From Planctomycetaceae bacterium (lineage in GTDB: Bacteria > Planctomycetota > Planctomycetia > Planctomycetales > Planctomycetaceae), in NCBI GenBank assembly GCA_020638955.1, contig JACKHO010000008.1:1-64000 (forward strand): a stretch of DNA of 64,000 nucleotides. Reading direction: 5' to 3'. Every line of letters starts with the position of its first letter. The stretch's first letter is position 1. Under the pieces are notes generated by a model. That model saw nothing but the letters and a program-made list of their open reading frames with translations. It was not told the origin of the DNA and searched no databases. Shown here piece after piece: positions 8,185 through 16,642 of the stretch. Made by a program: the position numbers and the translations under genes.

Positions 8185-9546
8185 ATGATTTCGATTCTGG
8201 GACGTCGCACTGCTGGAGCCGGTTCCTGCGACCGGTTGAGTCGCCGCAGCTTTCTGACTGTCGGGGGATTTGCTCTCGGCGGACTGGGACTTTCATCTGT
8301 CCTCCGCGCCAACGAAACCGACCGCTCGCACAAGGCGATCATTAACATCTACCTTCCGGGTGGTCCGTCGCACATTGACATGTTCGACCCCAAGCCCGAT
8401 GCACCGCGCGAAGTTCGCGGTGAATTTAATCCCATTGCGACCAACGTTCCTGGAATTCAAATTTGCGAACTGTTTCCGCGCATCGCACAAATGATGGACA
8501 AGTTCGTCATTGTCCGTTCACTCTCCGATTCCGACGGCGCGCACGATGCCTATCAATGCATGACCGGTCGCAAGAAAAGTGACCGTCAACCACCCGGCGG
8601 CTGGCCCGCAGGGGGAGCGTGGGTTTCGCATTTGCAGGGAGCAGTCACCGAAGCGGTGCCGCCGCACATTGGACTGATGTATCAAACTGGTAACCGCACC
8701 TGGGGCGAACCGGGAACCGGAGGATTCCTCGGCGTTTCACATTCTCCGTTCAACGTCCTGGGGCGGGAAGCGCGAAGTTCCTCGGAGAGCATGGTGCTAC
8801 AGGGGATTACTCTGGAGCGGCTGCAAGACCGCGTCGCCTTGCGGCAGTCGGTCGATGGATTGAAGAAGGAACTCGACACCGGCCGCACCATGGAGAGTCT
8901 CGACGTTTCCATGCAACAGGCCATGGGCATTCTCACCAGTTCACAACTGGCCGACGCACTCGACCTCTCGAAAGAAGACCCCGCCATTCTTGCGCGCTAC
9001 GGCGAAAGCAACGAGCAGTTCCAGCGTGACGGGGCTCCGCAAATGGTCGAGAACTTCTGCGTAGCCCGGCGACTCGTCGAAGCGGGAGCCCGGTTCGTTT
9101 CGATGAACTACAGCCGCTGGGACTGGCACGGCGGTGATGGCATGAACTTCCCCAAGTCGCGTGAAGAGTTCCCGAAACTCGACCAAGCCGTGGCCGCACT
9201 CGTCACCGATCTCCACGAACGGGGACTCGACAAAGACGTTTCGATTGTCATGTGGGGCGAATTCGGTCGGACCCCGCGCATCAACAGCAACAACAGCCGC
9301 GACCACTGGCCCGCCGCGAACGAATGCCTCATGGCCGGCGGCGGCATGCGAACCGGTCAGGTCATCGGCGCCACCAACCGAGACGGCGAACGCCCCAGCG
9401 ATCGTCCCGTCCGCTTCCAGGAAGTTTTCGCCACGCTCTACCGCAACGCCGGCATCGACATCGGCTCCGTCCGCATTTTCGATCAATCAGGCACACCCCG
9501 GTACCTCGTCGATGGTGACGTCGAACCGATGCGCGAAGTCATTTAG
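8185..9546 (+). CDS. DUF1501 protein, Tat-exported
   Basis: 453 residues from the ATG at 8185, which has GAGAGGA upstream; an in-frame codon at 8128 lacks support. The N-terminus carries a twin-arginine motif SRRSFL (residues 19-24) and a hydrophobic segment, so it is predicted to be exported folded. The rest is the DUF1501 family, which has an alkaline-phosphatase/sulfatase-like fold: GGPSHIDMFDPKP, later WGEFGRTPR and RDHWP. Members are abundant in planctomycetes, usually next to DUF1549/DUF1553 genes; no such partner is adjacent here. The substrate is unknown. Confidence 0.85.
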   Translation: MISILGRRTAGAGSCDRLSRRSFLTVGGFALGGLGLSSVLRANETDRSHKAIINIYLPGGPSHIDMFDPKPDAPREVRGEFNPIATNVPGIQICELFPRIAQMMDKFVIVRSLSDSDGAHDAYQCMTGRKKSDRQPPGGWPAGGAWVSHLQGAVTEAVPPHIGLMYQTGNRTWGEPGTGGFLGVSHSPFNVLGREARSSSESMVLQGITLERLQDRVALRQSVDGLKKELDTGRTMESLDVSMQQAMGILTSSQLADALDLSKEDPAILARYGESNEQFQRDGAPQMVENFCVARRLVEAGARFVSMNYSRWDWHGGDGMNFPKSREEFPKLDQAVAALVTDLHERGLDKDVSIVMWGEFGRTPRINSNNSRDHWPAANECLMAGGGMRTGQVIGATNRDGERPSDRPVRFQEVFATLYRNAGIDIGSVRIFDQSGTPRYLVDGDVEPMREVI

Positions 9547-9552
9547 AACGAA

Positions 9553-9593
9553 GTAGGCCGGACCGACCAACGGGAGTTCCGGCGACGTTTTCC
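9553..9593 (+). repeat. Partial copy of the GTAGGCCGGAC MITE-like repeat
   Basis: Starts with the 11-bp end GTAGGCCGGAC (9553-9563) and continues with a GTTCCGG-containing segment like the fuller copies at 25248-25388 and 49270-49408. The rest of the element and the opposite end are missing. Confidence 0.6.
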
Positions 9594-9623
9594 AAGTCAA
9601 TGAGATAACAATTCACGCTGTGC

Positions 9624-9694
9624 CACTGCTCTGTGAGCAGTGCATTTTCCCGAGGAATGCAATTTGAATAACAAGCACGGCTCACAGAGCCGTG
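9624..9694. repeat. Pair of short perfect palindromes downstream of the DUF1501 gene
   Basis: Two hairpins lie close together: CACTGCTC/GAGCAGTG (9624-9631 and 9635-9642, 3-nt loop) and CACGGCTC/GAGCCGTG (9676-9683 and 9687-9694, 3-nt loop). Both sit in a GTGCCAC or GTGGCAC context. A similar palindrome lies at 18942-18960. No T-run follows, so these are repeats rather than intrinsic terminators, although they could still fold in RNA. Confidence 0.65.
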
Positions 9695-9784
9695 GCACCC
9701 GAAACATCAAGTCAATCAGGGCACCCGGCACCCAGCCAAAATAGCGATCAAGAGTTCCCATCCCCTCGAAACGACGAAAGACGC

Positions 9785-10159
9785 ATGACGACCACAGAAA
9801 TCTATCGACCGGGTGACATAACACTTCACTACTATTTAAGCGGCAACAACAGCAATTCGTCGCATCCAGAATATCGCTCAGACAATCCGTGGCAGAAAAT
9901 GACGTCACTTCGAGATGCATTAAGCGACTCAAATTCGTCAGAAGCCCAGACCGTAGGTGCAACACTCTTTTCAACGCCAGACGAGTCAGTCTGGCGACTC
10001 GAGGTTCATGGCGCTGTCACGGAACAATCGCTTACCTTCACGGCGTCCAAGCTTTTGAAATTAGTTGAATCCAAGCTCAACTTGGTTCACGGCGACGATA
10101 TCCGGGTAATAATCGCGGTAGGCACAGGTTCAATGCGAGAGTGGAGCCTAACTGCTTAA
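9785..10159 (+). CDS. Hypothetical protein, 124 aa
   Basis: Not recognised. The ATG at 9785 is chosen because the codons upstream of it read through repeat DNA; GACGAAAG precedes it. The protein is Ser/Asn-rich in its first half and has an alternating alpha/beta pattern in its second half (VWRLEVHGAVTEQ, then LNLVHGDDIRVIIAVG), with no signal peptide or membrane segment. It is a lone gene between repeat-bearing spacers. Function unknown. Confidence 0.5.
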   Translation: MTTTEIYRPGDITLHYYLSGNNSNSSHPEYRSDNPWQKMTSLRDALSDSNSSEAQTVGATLFSTPDESVWRLEVHGAVTEQSLTFTASKLLKLVESKLNLVHGDDIRVIIAVGTGSMREWSLTA

Positions 10160-10355
10160 TTCACTGAAGTAGCCAGGGATACGCGATGGGCGCATCCCAG
10201 CTTCCGATCGTCCTGTGACCGGCTGTGACAGCTTACGCTGGCACACGGCATTGAATTTGCCTACCACAGCCCACGTGACTATTCTAGAGCGGTTGACTGA
10301 ACTGAGGTGAGTGACTTTCTTTTTCATATTGATCAAGTTTATCGGGAGTGGGCCA

Positions 10356-11744
10356 ATGGCAACGCAACGGAGCGATCAGCAGCCTCGACGTGTCACGATA
10401 ACGTGTCCATGTGGCAAGCGGCTGGCCGTATCGTCACAACATTCTGGCAAACGGACTAAATGTCCAACTTGTGGCGAACCTCTTGTTATTCCGGGCGACG
10501 CATTGCCACCCAACGACGCGTCGGCACATCCAGTGAACGAGGCCGAAGGTGTTCGCACTAATACGCTAATTGCCTTGTGGTCATTTGTCGGTATATTTGC
10601 ACTGGCCTGTATATTCTTTGTTGTATGGCACTCTCATTCGTCGCACCAATTACAAATCGCCTCTGCCAATGATCGCATCTCGGATGCGGTGGTCTCAGCA
10701 ACGGAATGGATAGCTGGAAAATCATCGTTGGATGGTGAAGTCGTCGAGCAACAATTGGTCGTTGCTCTCCAAGACGACAATGCCACAGAACGAACGAACG
10801 GCGAAGCCACTCTCGCTCAGGTTCGAGAAAGGCTCGTGCAACTTGCCGAAGAAGCCCGTATCGAGAAGAGCGAACAGGATGCGACGGCCATCTTTGAGGA
10901 TGCCAAGATGCGGCTCAACGAAAAGGAAGTTGAGAGGGCAATAGAACTTCTTGGTAAATACGTTACTCACCCGCATGCCACTTCGAAGGCTGAAGCTCAG
11001 CTGTTGCTGGCTGAAGCCAAAATCGCCGTGTCTGACATGCTGGTTGTTGAGGTACTCGTCGATATGACGGACGAAGATTTTGACCGGGTGACGACGACGG
11101 GCGAAATTAGTGATGGCAAAGTGAGGCATCCAATTCTGGTAGTCGTTCGCAGCGAAACTGTGAGACGCAATCTCAAAAAGGCTGCTCAGCGACGCGAGGA
11201 AGTTCGAATTGCCGAAGAAAAGCGAGTGGAAACAGAACGGTTGGCAATGATGGAACGCCTGCGAAAGGAAGAAGAACGGAAGCAAGCAGAAGAGGAACGA
11301 ATGCAAATTCAGTTGCTTGCTGAAAGGCAAGCAGCCGAAAGACTTCGACAGATGAGGGAAAACCCAACATTAGCGCCGCAGGTGGAGGATGTAGCAAACT
11401 TTCCAAGGCGGTACATTGGTAAGTTCGTGCGATTCAAGGGAGTGCAGGTTCTTGGCGATATCGAGCGAGACAAATATGTGGGAAATCTTTTCTGCGTTCC
11501 GCTTTTTAGTAGCCGTGACAAATACTTTACGGGCTCTGGAGACGAGTTGATTGTAACGACCTCCGACCGGATGGCGGAATCTCTGCTAAACACCTTGGAC
11601 GACGACGAGAAATTCTTCAATTGTGACGTTTATTGCGAGATAACGCAGATCATGCGTTTTAACCAAATGGTGACTCATGCCAAAATCTACAAGATCGAGG
11701 TTTACGACCTCGGCGGGAACATCGGCAAAGTCTTCAATGAATAG
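10356..11744 (+). CDS. Zinc-ribbon, single-TM, coiled-coil protein with conserved C-terminal domain
   Basis: 462 residues from the ATG at 10356, preceded by GGGAG; an upstream in-frame start at 10311 is less likely. A small zinc ribbon is formed by C17, C19, C36 and C39, a type common at the N-terminus of planctomycete membrane proteins. One membrane helix follows at about 71-90. A helical region ends in a long charged coiled coil (about 275-335, rich in E, R, K and Q). The last ~115 residues form a compact beta-rich domain beginning FPRRYIGKFVRFKG, which looks OB-like but was not identified. The ribbon is predicted to be cytoplasmic and the C-terminal part periplasmic; partner and role are unknown. 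Confidence 0.65.
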   Translation: MATQRSDQQPRRVTITCPCGKRLAVSSQHSGKRTKCPTCGEPLVIPGDALPPNDASAHPVNEAEGVRTNTLIALWSFVGIFALACIFFVVWHSHSSHQLQIASANDRISDAVVSATEWIAGKSSLDGEVVEQQLVVALQDDNATERTNGEATLAQVRERLVQLAEEARIEKSEQDATAIFEDAKMRLNEKEVERAIELLGKYVTHPHATSKAEAQLLLAEAKIAVSDMLVVEVLVDMTDEDFDRVTTTGEISDGKVRHPILVVVRSETVRRNLKKAAQRREEVRIAEEKRVETERLAMMERLRKEEERKQAEEERMQIQLLAERQAAERLRQMRENPTLAPQVEDVANFPRRYIGKFVRFKGVQVLGDIERDKYVGNLFCVPLFSSRDKYFTGSGDELIVTTSDRMAESLLNTLDDDEKFFNCDVYCEITQIMRFNQMVTHAKIYKIEVYDLGGNIGKVFNE

Positions 11745-11762
11745 TCGAAGTAGGTCCGGGCG

Positions 11763-11851
11763 GGTGGCACGACCCAGAACGAAACGGAGTGAAGTGATGG
11801 GCGTGGCAATTCGCAGTTGACCACGCCCTTCGTGCCTCAGAGCGTGCCACC
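11763..11851. repeat. Nested inverted-repeat element
   Basis: Outer arms GGTGGCACG (11763-11771) and CGTGCCACC (11843-11851) enclose inner arms GGGCGTGG (11799-11806) and CCACGCCC (11821-11828). The outer arms share the GTGGCAC core of the other short repeats in this region. It lies between the zinc-ribbon gene and the second DUF1501 gene. No T-tract follows the arms. Confidence 0.55.
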
Positions 11852-12000
11852 AAACCGCAGGACGGGTGGCTGTGGTCAATCTGTCGTGATTTGCGTTATC
11901 CTTGAGTTCGGTTGGTTCGACAGATTGCCCACAGGTTGAAGTGAACGTCCAAAGTTACTGGGTACCAACCACTATGAATTGAAACATGAGGACCCACCAA

Positions 12001-13362
12001 ATGCCCACACGACTTGGTTGTACTGAGTTTCAACAACGCATGCGGCGGCGGAGTTTTTTGCAGGCGGGGGCGCTCGGGGTGGCGGGGCTGAGTCTTTCGC
12101 AACTCTTTCAGTTCGAGGCTCAGGCGGCGGCGGGCAACACGCGGGATCATTCCGTCATTATTCTCTGGATGCGGGGTGGGCCGTCGCAGCATGAGACGTG
12201 GGATCCCAAGCCGGAAGCACCTGTGGACTATCGGGGCGCGTTTGGGGCCATCGACACGAATGTGCCAGGCATTCAAATTGTCGACCTCATGCCGCAGTGC
12301 GCGAAAATCATGGACAAGTGGTCCATTGTCCGCAGCCTGTATCACACCAACGCCGGGCACTCGGCGGGTGATCAAATTCTCTTTACCGGGCATCCTCCCG
12401 GACCGCTGGCCGACGTCAACTACCAGCCGAGTTGCGGGTCGATTGTCTCCAAACAACTCGGACACCTCTCGCCCGAACTGCCGCCGTATGTCGTCATTCC
12501 CCGTCAGGTACCGGGGACTGACGCCGCCTATCTGGGAGCCGCGCATCGCCCCTTTGAAACGGAAGCGGACCCGGCTGGCGACGGTCCGTTTCAGGTGCGG
12601 GGATTCACTCCGCTCGAAGGCATTTCGACCGACCGTTTCGACACCCGCAAAACGCTGCTGCAAAACGTCGACCGTCTGCGAGCCGCCATTGACCGGGAAG
12701 GACAAATGGAGGCCCTCGACGAATTTCAGCAGAAGGCGTGGTCCATTCTCACCTCCAGCAAAGCGGCGGACGCGTTCAACCTCGACGCCGAACCGCAGGC
12801 CGTGCGCGACCGTTACGGATTCATGCCGACGTACAATCCCGGCGTGCCGAATCGGTGCAGTGCGAGTGCGTTCAGTCAGCGCATGCTGCTGGCCCGGCGA
12901 CTGGTGGAAGCGGGCGTGCGGCTGGTAACCGTCGACTGCCGCTGGTGGGATACGCACGTCGAAGGCTTCGACTCCATGCAGAACGGATTCCTGCCGCGCT
13001 GGGATCAATGCTACTCCGCGCTCATTGAAGACCTCGACCAGCGCGGCCTGCTGGAAACCACCATGGTCATTGCCTGGGGCGAATTCGGACGCTCACCCAG
13101 AGTGAACAAAGACAACGGCCGCGACCACTACCCCAACGTCTTCAGCGCCGCGTTAGCGGGCGGCCCCATCCAGGGCGGCCGCGTCGTCGGCTCCTCCGAC
13201 CCCAAAGGCGCCTTCCCCCTGGAAAACCCCAAACAACCCCAAGACGTCCTCGCCACCATGTACCGCCACCTGGGCGTTGATACGGACATCCACTACGAGA
13301 ATGCTGCGGGAAGACCGATCAAGGTGTTGCCGTTTGGGGAACCGTTAAGCGAGTTGGTGTAG
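12001..13362 (+). CDS. DUF1501 protein, Tat-exported (second copy)
   Basis: 453 residues from the ATG at 12001, which has GAGGA nine bases upstream; an ATG at 11986 is possible. The N-terminus has a twin-arginine motif RRRSFLQ (about 15-21) and a hydrophobic stretch. Family marks include MRGGPSQHETWDPKP, then WGEFGRSPR and RDHYPN, as in the gene at 8185. The two are clearly paralogous but well diverged, so they are not a recent tandem copy. No DUF1549/DUF1553 gene is adjacent. Predicted to be periplasmic or surface-bound; substrate unknown. A 370-codon antisense frame over this gene is a codon-usage shadow. Confidence 0.85.
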   Translation: MPTRLGCTEFQQRMRRRSFLQAGALGVAGLSLSQLFQFEAQAAAGNTRDHSVIILWMRGGPSQHETWDPKPEAPVDYRGAFGAIDTNVPGIQIVDLMPQCAKIMDKWSIVRSLYHTNAGHSAGDQILFTGHPPGPLADVNYQPSCGSIVSKQLGHLSPELPPYVVIPRQVPGTDAAYLGAAHRPFETEADPAGDGPFQVRGFTPLEGISTDRFDTRKTLLQNVDRLRAAIDREGQMEALDEFQQKAWSILTSSKAADAFNLDAEPQAVRDRYGFMPTYNPGVPNRCSASAFSQRMLLARRLVEAGVRLVTVDCRWWDTHVEGFDSMQNGFLPRWDQCYSALIEDLDQRGLLETTMVIAWGEFGRSPRVNKDNGRDHYPNVFSAALAGGPIQGGRVVGSSDPKGAFPLENPKQPQDVLATMYRHLGVDTDIHYENAAGRPIKVLPFGEPLSELV

Positions 13363-13606
13363 CAGGGACATGTGATGCACTTTCGCTGATCGTCTGCAAT
13401 CTCACTTGTCGTCCAATCCAATGATGTCGGCTTGACAGCTCCTGCTATTGATTGTGATGCAGATAACGAGTTAGCGTGGAGTGGCGGCACTAAGTGCCAT
13501 ATAATGATCCAAATGTCGCACTGGTGACGATTCACTTTGTGACACCTGCGGGAAAGAGCACGCACGTGGGGCCCAGGTCTCACTCACATCGGGAGTTGGG
13601 GTCAGC

Positions 13607-14515
13607 ATGAGAAAAACTCACGAAGAGAATTCTGAAGTCCTATCGCTTGTGTTGAAGACTCCAGATTCGGCTGCCAACGCTGCAGCCGTTGCTTCAATGT
13701 TAAATGCAATTGTTGTTCTTATTGAAGAGACGCAAAGCGAATTGAAGATTGACGGGGAGTTTTCAATTCGCGTCAATCCGTTCAAGGAAGGTAGCCTCGA
13801 AATCCCTTTGCAGGTCTTCGTTACCGGCGGATTAGTGGCACTGTTCACGTTCAATCCAGATTTGGCCAAGGTGATTGACACCCTGAAGTCGGTCTTTGAT
13901 TTGAAGAAGTATTTCAAAGGTGAAGCTCCGAACGAAAAGACGGTTCAAAAAGGAGTTAGCGTCGGTGAAATCACGATCAATGGGGGAACCAATGTCATCA
14001 ACATCATAAATCAGCCCCGTGTTGAGTTGGCATTTGATCGAGCTGCCCAAGACCTTGAGAAGGACGTTTCACTCACTGGGATGAAAGTAATCAACCGAAC
14101 GACCGGAGAGGAAATTGCGGACATCCCTCGCGAAGAGTTCAAGTATTTTCGTGCTTCTGGCAGCGAGCAGTCAATCGACACTCCGCAAGACCGCAATCGA
14201 CCGGCGATAGCAACGCTAACGATTCATTCTCCAGTTCTTCAGGGAAATGCAAAATGGAAATTCGTTTACGAGGGTAAGCAGATTTCAGCATCGATCAAAG
14301 ATGAAACATTCCTGGAGGAGGTTGCCAGTGGGGCTGAATCATTCCGAAATGGTGATAGGCTCATTGTCGAGCTTGAAATCGGCGAAAAGTACGTCGCGGC
14401 GATTCTGGACTATGAAAGGACGAATCAATACTCCATCAAAAAGGTTGTTAAGCACATTCCGCGACCCACACCTCCGAAATTGCCAATGGGTCTCGATGGA
14501 ACTGATTCTGAGTAA
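13607..14515 (+). CDS. Hypothetical accessory protein, 302 aa
   Basis: Not firmly recognised. The N-terminal ~110 residues (a helix, a strand with FSIRVNPFKEGSLEIPL, then a hydrophobic helix and LKSVFDLKKYFKG) resemble a widespread family of uncharacterised bacterial proteins sometimes placed near DUF7946; this is recall, not a search. A strand-rich middle contains GEITINGGTNVINI, followed by a C-terminal beta domain. No signal peptide is present; the hydrophobic segment at about 70-90 is short. It is a lone gene with a ~155-bp dispersed repeat immediately downstream, which fits an accessory island. Confidence 0.5.
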   Translation: MRKTHEENSEVLSLVLKTPDSAANAAAVASMLNAIVVLIEETQSELKIDGEFSIRVNPFKEGSLEIPLQVFVTGGLVALFTFNPDLAKVIDTLKSVFDLKKYFKGEAPNEKTVQKGVSVGEITINGGTNVINIINQPRVELAFDRAAQDLEKDVSLTGMKVINRTTGEEIADIPREEFKYFRASGSEQSIDTPQDRNRPAIATLTIHSPVLQGNAKWKFVYEGKQISASIKDETFLEEVASGAESFRNGDRLIVELEIGEKYVAAILDYERTNQYSIKKVVKHIPRPTPPKLPMGLDGTDSE

Positions 14516-14554
14516 CCTACCGGGTACCGTTGGCCACTTGATGTGACAACGCAT

Positions 14555-14708
14555 GGTGGCCCATCGGACCGTTCGGGGCGGTTGGGGACCACTGGCACAA
14601 GATGATGCTTCATCCGGCGTTTTTTGTTGGCACACGTCTCATCGGAATGGAACGCACACGAGAGGGCATCTCGTCGCTACGCGACCCGACCGATTCGGTC
14701 GGGCCACC
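14555..14708 (+). repeat. Dispersed ~155-bp intergenic repeat, copy 1
   Basis: Matches 16230-16385 over its whole length. Shared blocks include GGCCCATC, GGCACAAGATGATxCTTCATC, GGTGGAACGCACA-like sequence and AGAGGGCATCT. Both copies end with the palindrome CCCGACCGATTCGGTCGGG (here 14685-14703) and GCCACC. It has no coding potential. Confidence 0.85.
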
Positions 14709-14780
14709 TTGGGGTGATTGCTCGCACTCCTGATATGCCGCAATTCTAGTGGTTATTCAGAAAACTGCTGCTCCTGGTTG

Positions 14781-15713
14781 TCAGGGCTGTGCATCATCAG
14801 GGACGTACACAGTGGCGATGCTCCAAACGTGTTCAAAAAACCTTTTGTACTTGGCAATCTCCGCCGAGTTCACAATCACCCTCCCGTCATGTTTCGTGGC
14901 ATTTGTGGAACAGGTGAGCAAGTTGTCGTCACAGATAAGGATGTTTGTAAGAGGAATCCCAGCACCAGAGCTTTCTTTGTTGAGTTGCCGTTCCAAGTCC
15001 CTGTCAATCGCATACCGCAACTCAATGTTCTGGTCGTACTGCTCTTTCAACGGTCCCTTGAATTCCTTCAGCCGATTTCTGTCGCTGACAACAAAGACAC
15101 GCTTGATCTTCACGCCCGACTTTGCGGCGTCAAGGTTTGCCGACTGGTATGCTCTTCCAGAATGGTGCCAGTAGTCATCGGCGATACTGATCGCTGACAC
15201 AGATCCTGCCAACGATATCGCAGTCATTGCAACCTGCATTCTCGGGGCACTTGAAAGCGGTAAGCTTTGGTGGTGGACAACGCTTCGCAAAGCAACCACG
15301 TATTGTCGAATGTGGTGCTCAATTAAGGGTTTGATGAGTGGGCTGTGGGTCGGAGAAAAATGCGTCTCCTGAGACAATGAGTTGTGTAGCTTAGACATCT
15401 CGACCAGAAGGTCCAGTACGTCCTTGTTCGTTGTGTGTTTTAGACTGTTGAAATCATCGCAAAGCGTCTGGAACATTCCTTCATTGGAGTTGACGAGAGT
15501 GGCTACTTGCTGCTGAAACGTCGAGACGATTCGCATGTACTCAAACAAAAGTAATACCAGATTGATCCAGCAGATTACCAAAAGGCTGACAACGGCACTC
15601 TGGAAGAGTGAATTCGGAACGAATAAACAGTAAAGAAAACCCAGTGCAGGGGCTACAAAATTCGCCATCGCAAACGCGATCGCCAACTTCGATTTGTGGC
15701 TTTTGAAATACAC
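14781..15713 (-). CDS. Two-TM protein with a phospholipase-D-like or similar C-terminal domain
   Basis: Two hydrophobic helices near the N-terminus (about residues 9-30 and 38-58) anchor this 310-residue protein, followed by a helical linker. The C-terminal half reads SISIADDYWHHSGRAYQ, then SGVKIKRVFVVSDRN, then LTNILICDDNLLT. That alternation resembles the PLD-like sensor or effector domains without HKD motifs that occur in signalling and some defence proteins. The assignment is tentative and no catalytic residues can be named. It is placed between two copies of the 155-bp repeat, in the same accessory region as the gene at 13607, and is convergent with it. Confidence 0.5.
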   Translation of the reverse strand: MYFKSHKSKLAIAFAMANFVAPALGFLYCLFVPNSLFQSAVVSLLVICWINLVLLLFEYMRIVSTFQQQVATLVNSNEGMFQTLCDDFNSLKHTTNKDVLDLLVEMSKLHNSLSQETHFSPTHSPLIKPLIEHHIRQYVVALRSVVHHQSLPLSSAPRMQVAMTAISLAGSVSAISIADDYWHHSGRAYQSANLDAAKSGVKIKRVFVVSDRNRLKEFKGPLKEQYDQNIELRYAIDRDLERQLNKESSGAGIPLTNILICDDNLLTCSTNATKHDGRVIVNSAEIAKYKRFFEHVWSIATVYVPDDAQP

Positions 15714-15760
15714 CTCAAGACCCTTCTCAATTCTCTGCGGAACTGTACGTAATGTCCCGT

Positions 15761-16153
15761 TTAGTCCGCTGCGCCCGTAAGTTCTTGTCCATCCGCCTCG
15801 TATGCGCGATAAACGCCGTCACCGCCCTTGATAGTGAACATCACCTGAGTGTCAGCATCCAATGGTCGTGCGGTGTGCCAGCTTTGTGCTGGTAGGTATA
15901 CAGCGTCGCCAGTCGTGAGAATCTCATCGTAGGCGACACTTCCTGGCGCCGGACCGATCTGTTGCTGGATTCTCCCACGGGTCACGACGATTAACTCATC
16001 TTGCAGATGATAATGCCAAAGGTGCGGGGCGTCATTGGCAAAGTCTACAGCATACAAACAGGTGTCATCGGCAATCCGTCCAATGAAACGGAGATCTCCC
16101 CAGTAATGCGTAACCACCGGTTGGGACGGAAATTGGATAATTCGAACGTCCAT
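15761..16153 (-). CDS. Small cupin-domain protein
   Basis: 130 residues forming one cupin barrel: a first motif with HLWHYHLQDELIVVTRGR (two His and a Glu as likely metal ligands) and a second with GDAVYLPAQSWHTARPL (one His). The set of three His and one Glu is typical of a metal-binding cupin. Such single-domain proteins bind small ligands or act as isomerases or dioxygenases; no substrate can be assigned. No signal peptide is present. The gene precedes the membrane gene at 14781 on the same strand, with 47 bp between, so they may be cotranscribed. Confidence 0.8.
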   Translation of the reverse strand: MDVRIIQFPSQPVVTHYWGDLRFIGRIADDTCLYAVDFANDAPHLWHYHLQDELIVVTRGRIQQQIGPAPGSVAYDEILTTGDAVYLPAQSWHTARPLDADTQVMFTIKGGDGVYRAYEADGQELTGAAD

Positions 16154-16229
16154 AAGACTCTGTCGGGCTGGGGCAACTTTTGTGGCAAGTTATCCTGCAA
16201 TGGGGGAATTTGCTAGCGACATGAACCGG

Positions 16230-16385
16230 TTTGGCCCATCCGCCCGTTCAGGACGGTTGGGGGCCGGGGAGGCACAAGATGATTCTTCATCCGGTGTCTT
16301 TCGCTGGTGCACGTTCAATCGCGGTGGAACGCACATGAGAGGGCATCTTGTCGCTATGCGACCCGACCGATTCGGTCGGGCCACC
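16230..16385 (+). repeat. Dispersed ~155-bp intergenic repeat, copy 2
   Basis: Second copy of the element at 14555-14708, in the same orientation, 1.5 kb away and flanking the membrane/cupin gene pair. Its terminal palindrome is at 16362-16380. Confidence 0.85.
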
Positions 16386-16412
16386 CCGGAGTCGAATACC
16401 CAGAAGAAGAAT

Positions 16413-16526
16413 TGCCACAAAGAACACAAAAAGTCACAAAATCAGGACGATTATTTTCGTGCCTTTTTGTGCTTTTTCGTGGCCCTCATTTCCTGCGTCT
16501 TCATAAGCGGGCCGACGAAAAAAGCC
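16413..16526. repeat. CACAAA/TTTGTG-armed repeat, copy 1
   Basis: The left arm is A-rich (GCCACAAAGAACACAAAAAG) and the right arm is its imperfect inverse (TTTTCGTGCCTTTTTGTG, about 16454-16471, running to GTGGCC). A tail GGGCCGACGAAAAAAGCC follows. The same arms and tail occur at 18042-18268. Similar sequences are widespread in intergenic DNA of many bacteria. Confidence 0.7.
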
Positions 16527-16642
16527 AGGTGCCAATGGCCCGTTGAGGTGACAGCGCATTTGAAGGGTATGCCACTGGCACTCGCAAGTGCTATTGTGTA
16601 TCCCGTTCGAGGTTCGCGCTTACACCAACAACTTGCGTTCAA

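Larger units (their letters stand above)
16154..16642. other. Repeat-filled gene-free spacer
   Basis: Carries, in order, the second 155-bp repeat (16230-16385), a CACAAA/TTTGTG-armed repeat (16413-16526), and a degraded GTGCCACTG-type palindrome near 16568-16595. No gene was found in any frame that looks protein-like. Confidence 0.6.

Noticed and set aside
11896..13008. 370-codon open frame on the minus strand over the second DUF1501 gene
   Set aside because: It lies wholly antisense to a recognised protein family; the sequence is Arg/His-rich and matches no family, as expected from codon bias of the real gene.
14555..16526. CRISPR-like repeats in the 14.5-16.5 kb region
   Set aside because: Only two long copies, 1.5 kb apart, with genes between; no short regularly spaced repeats or cas genes.
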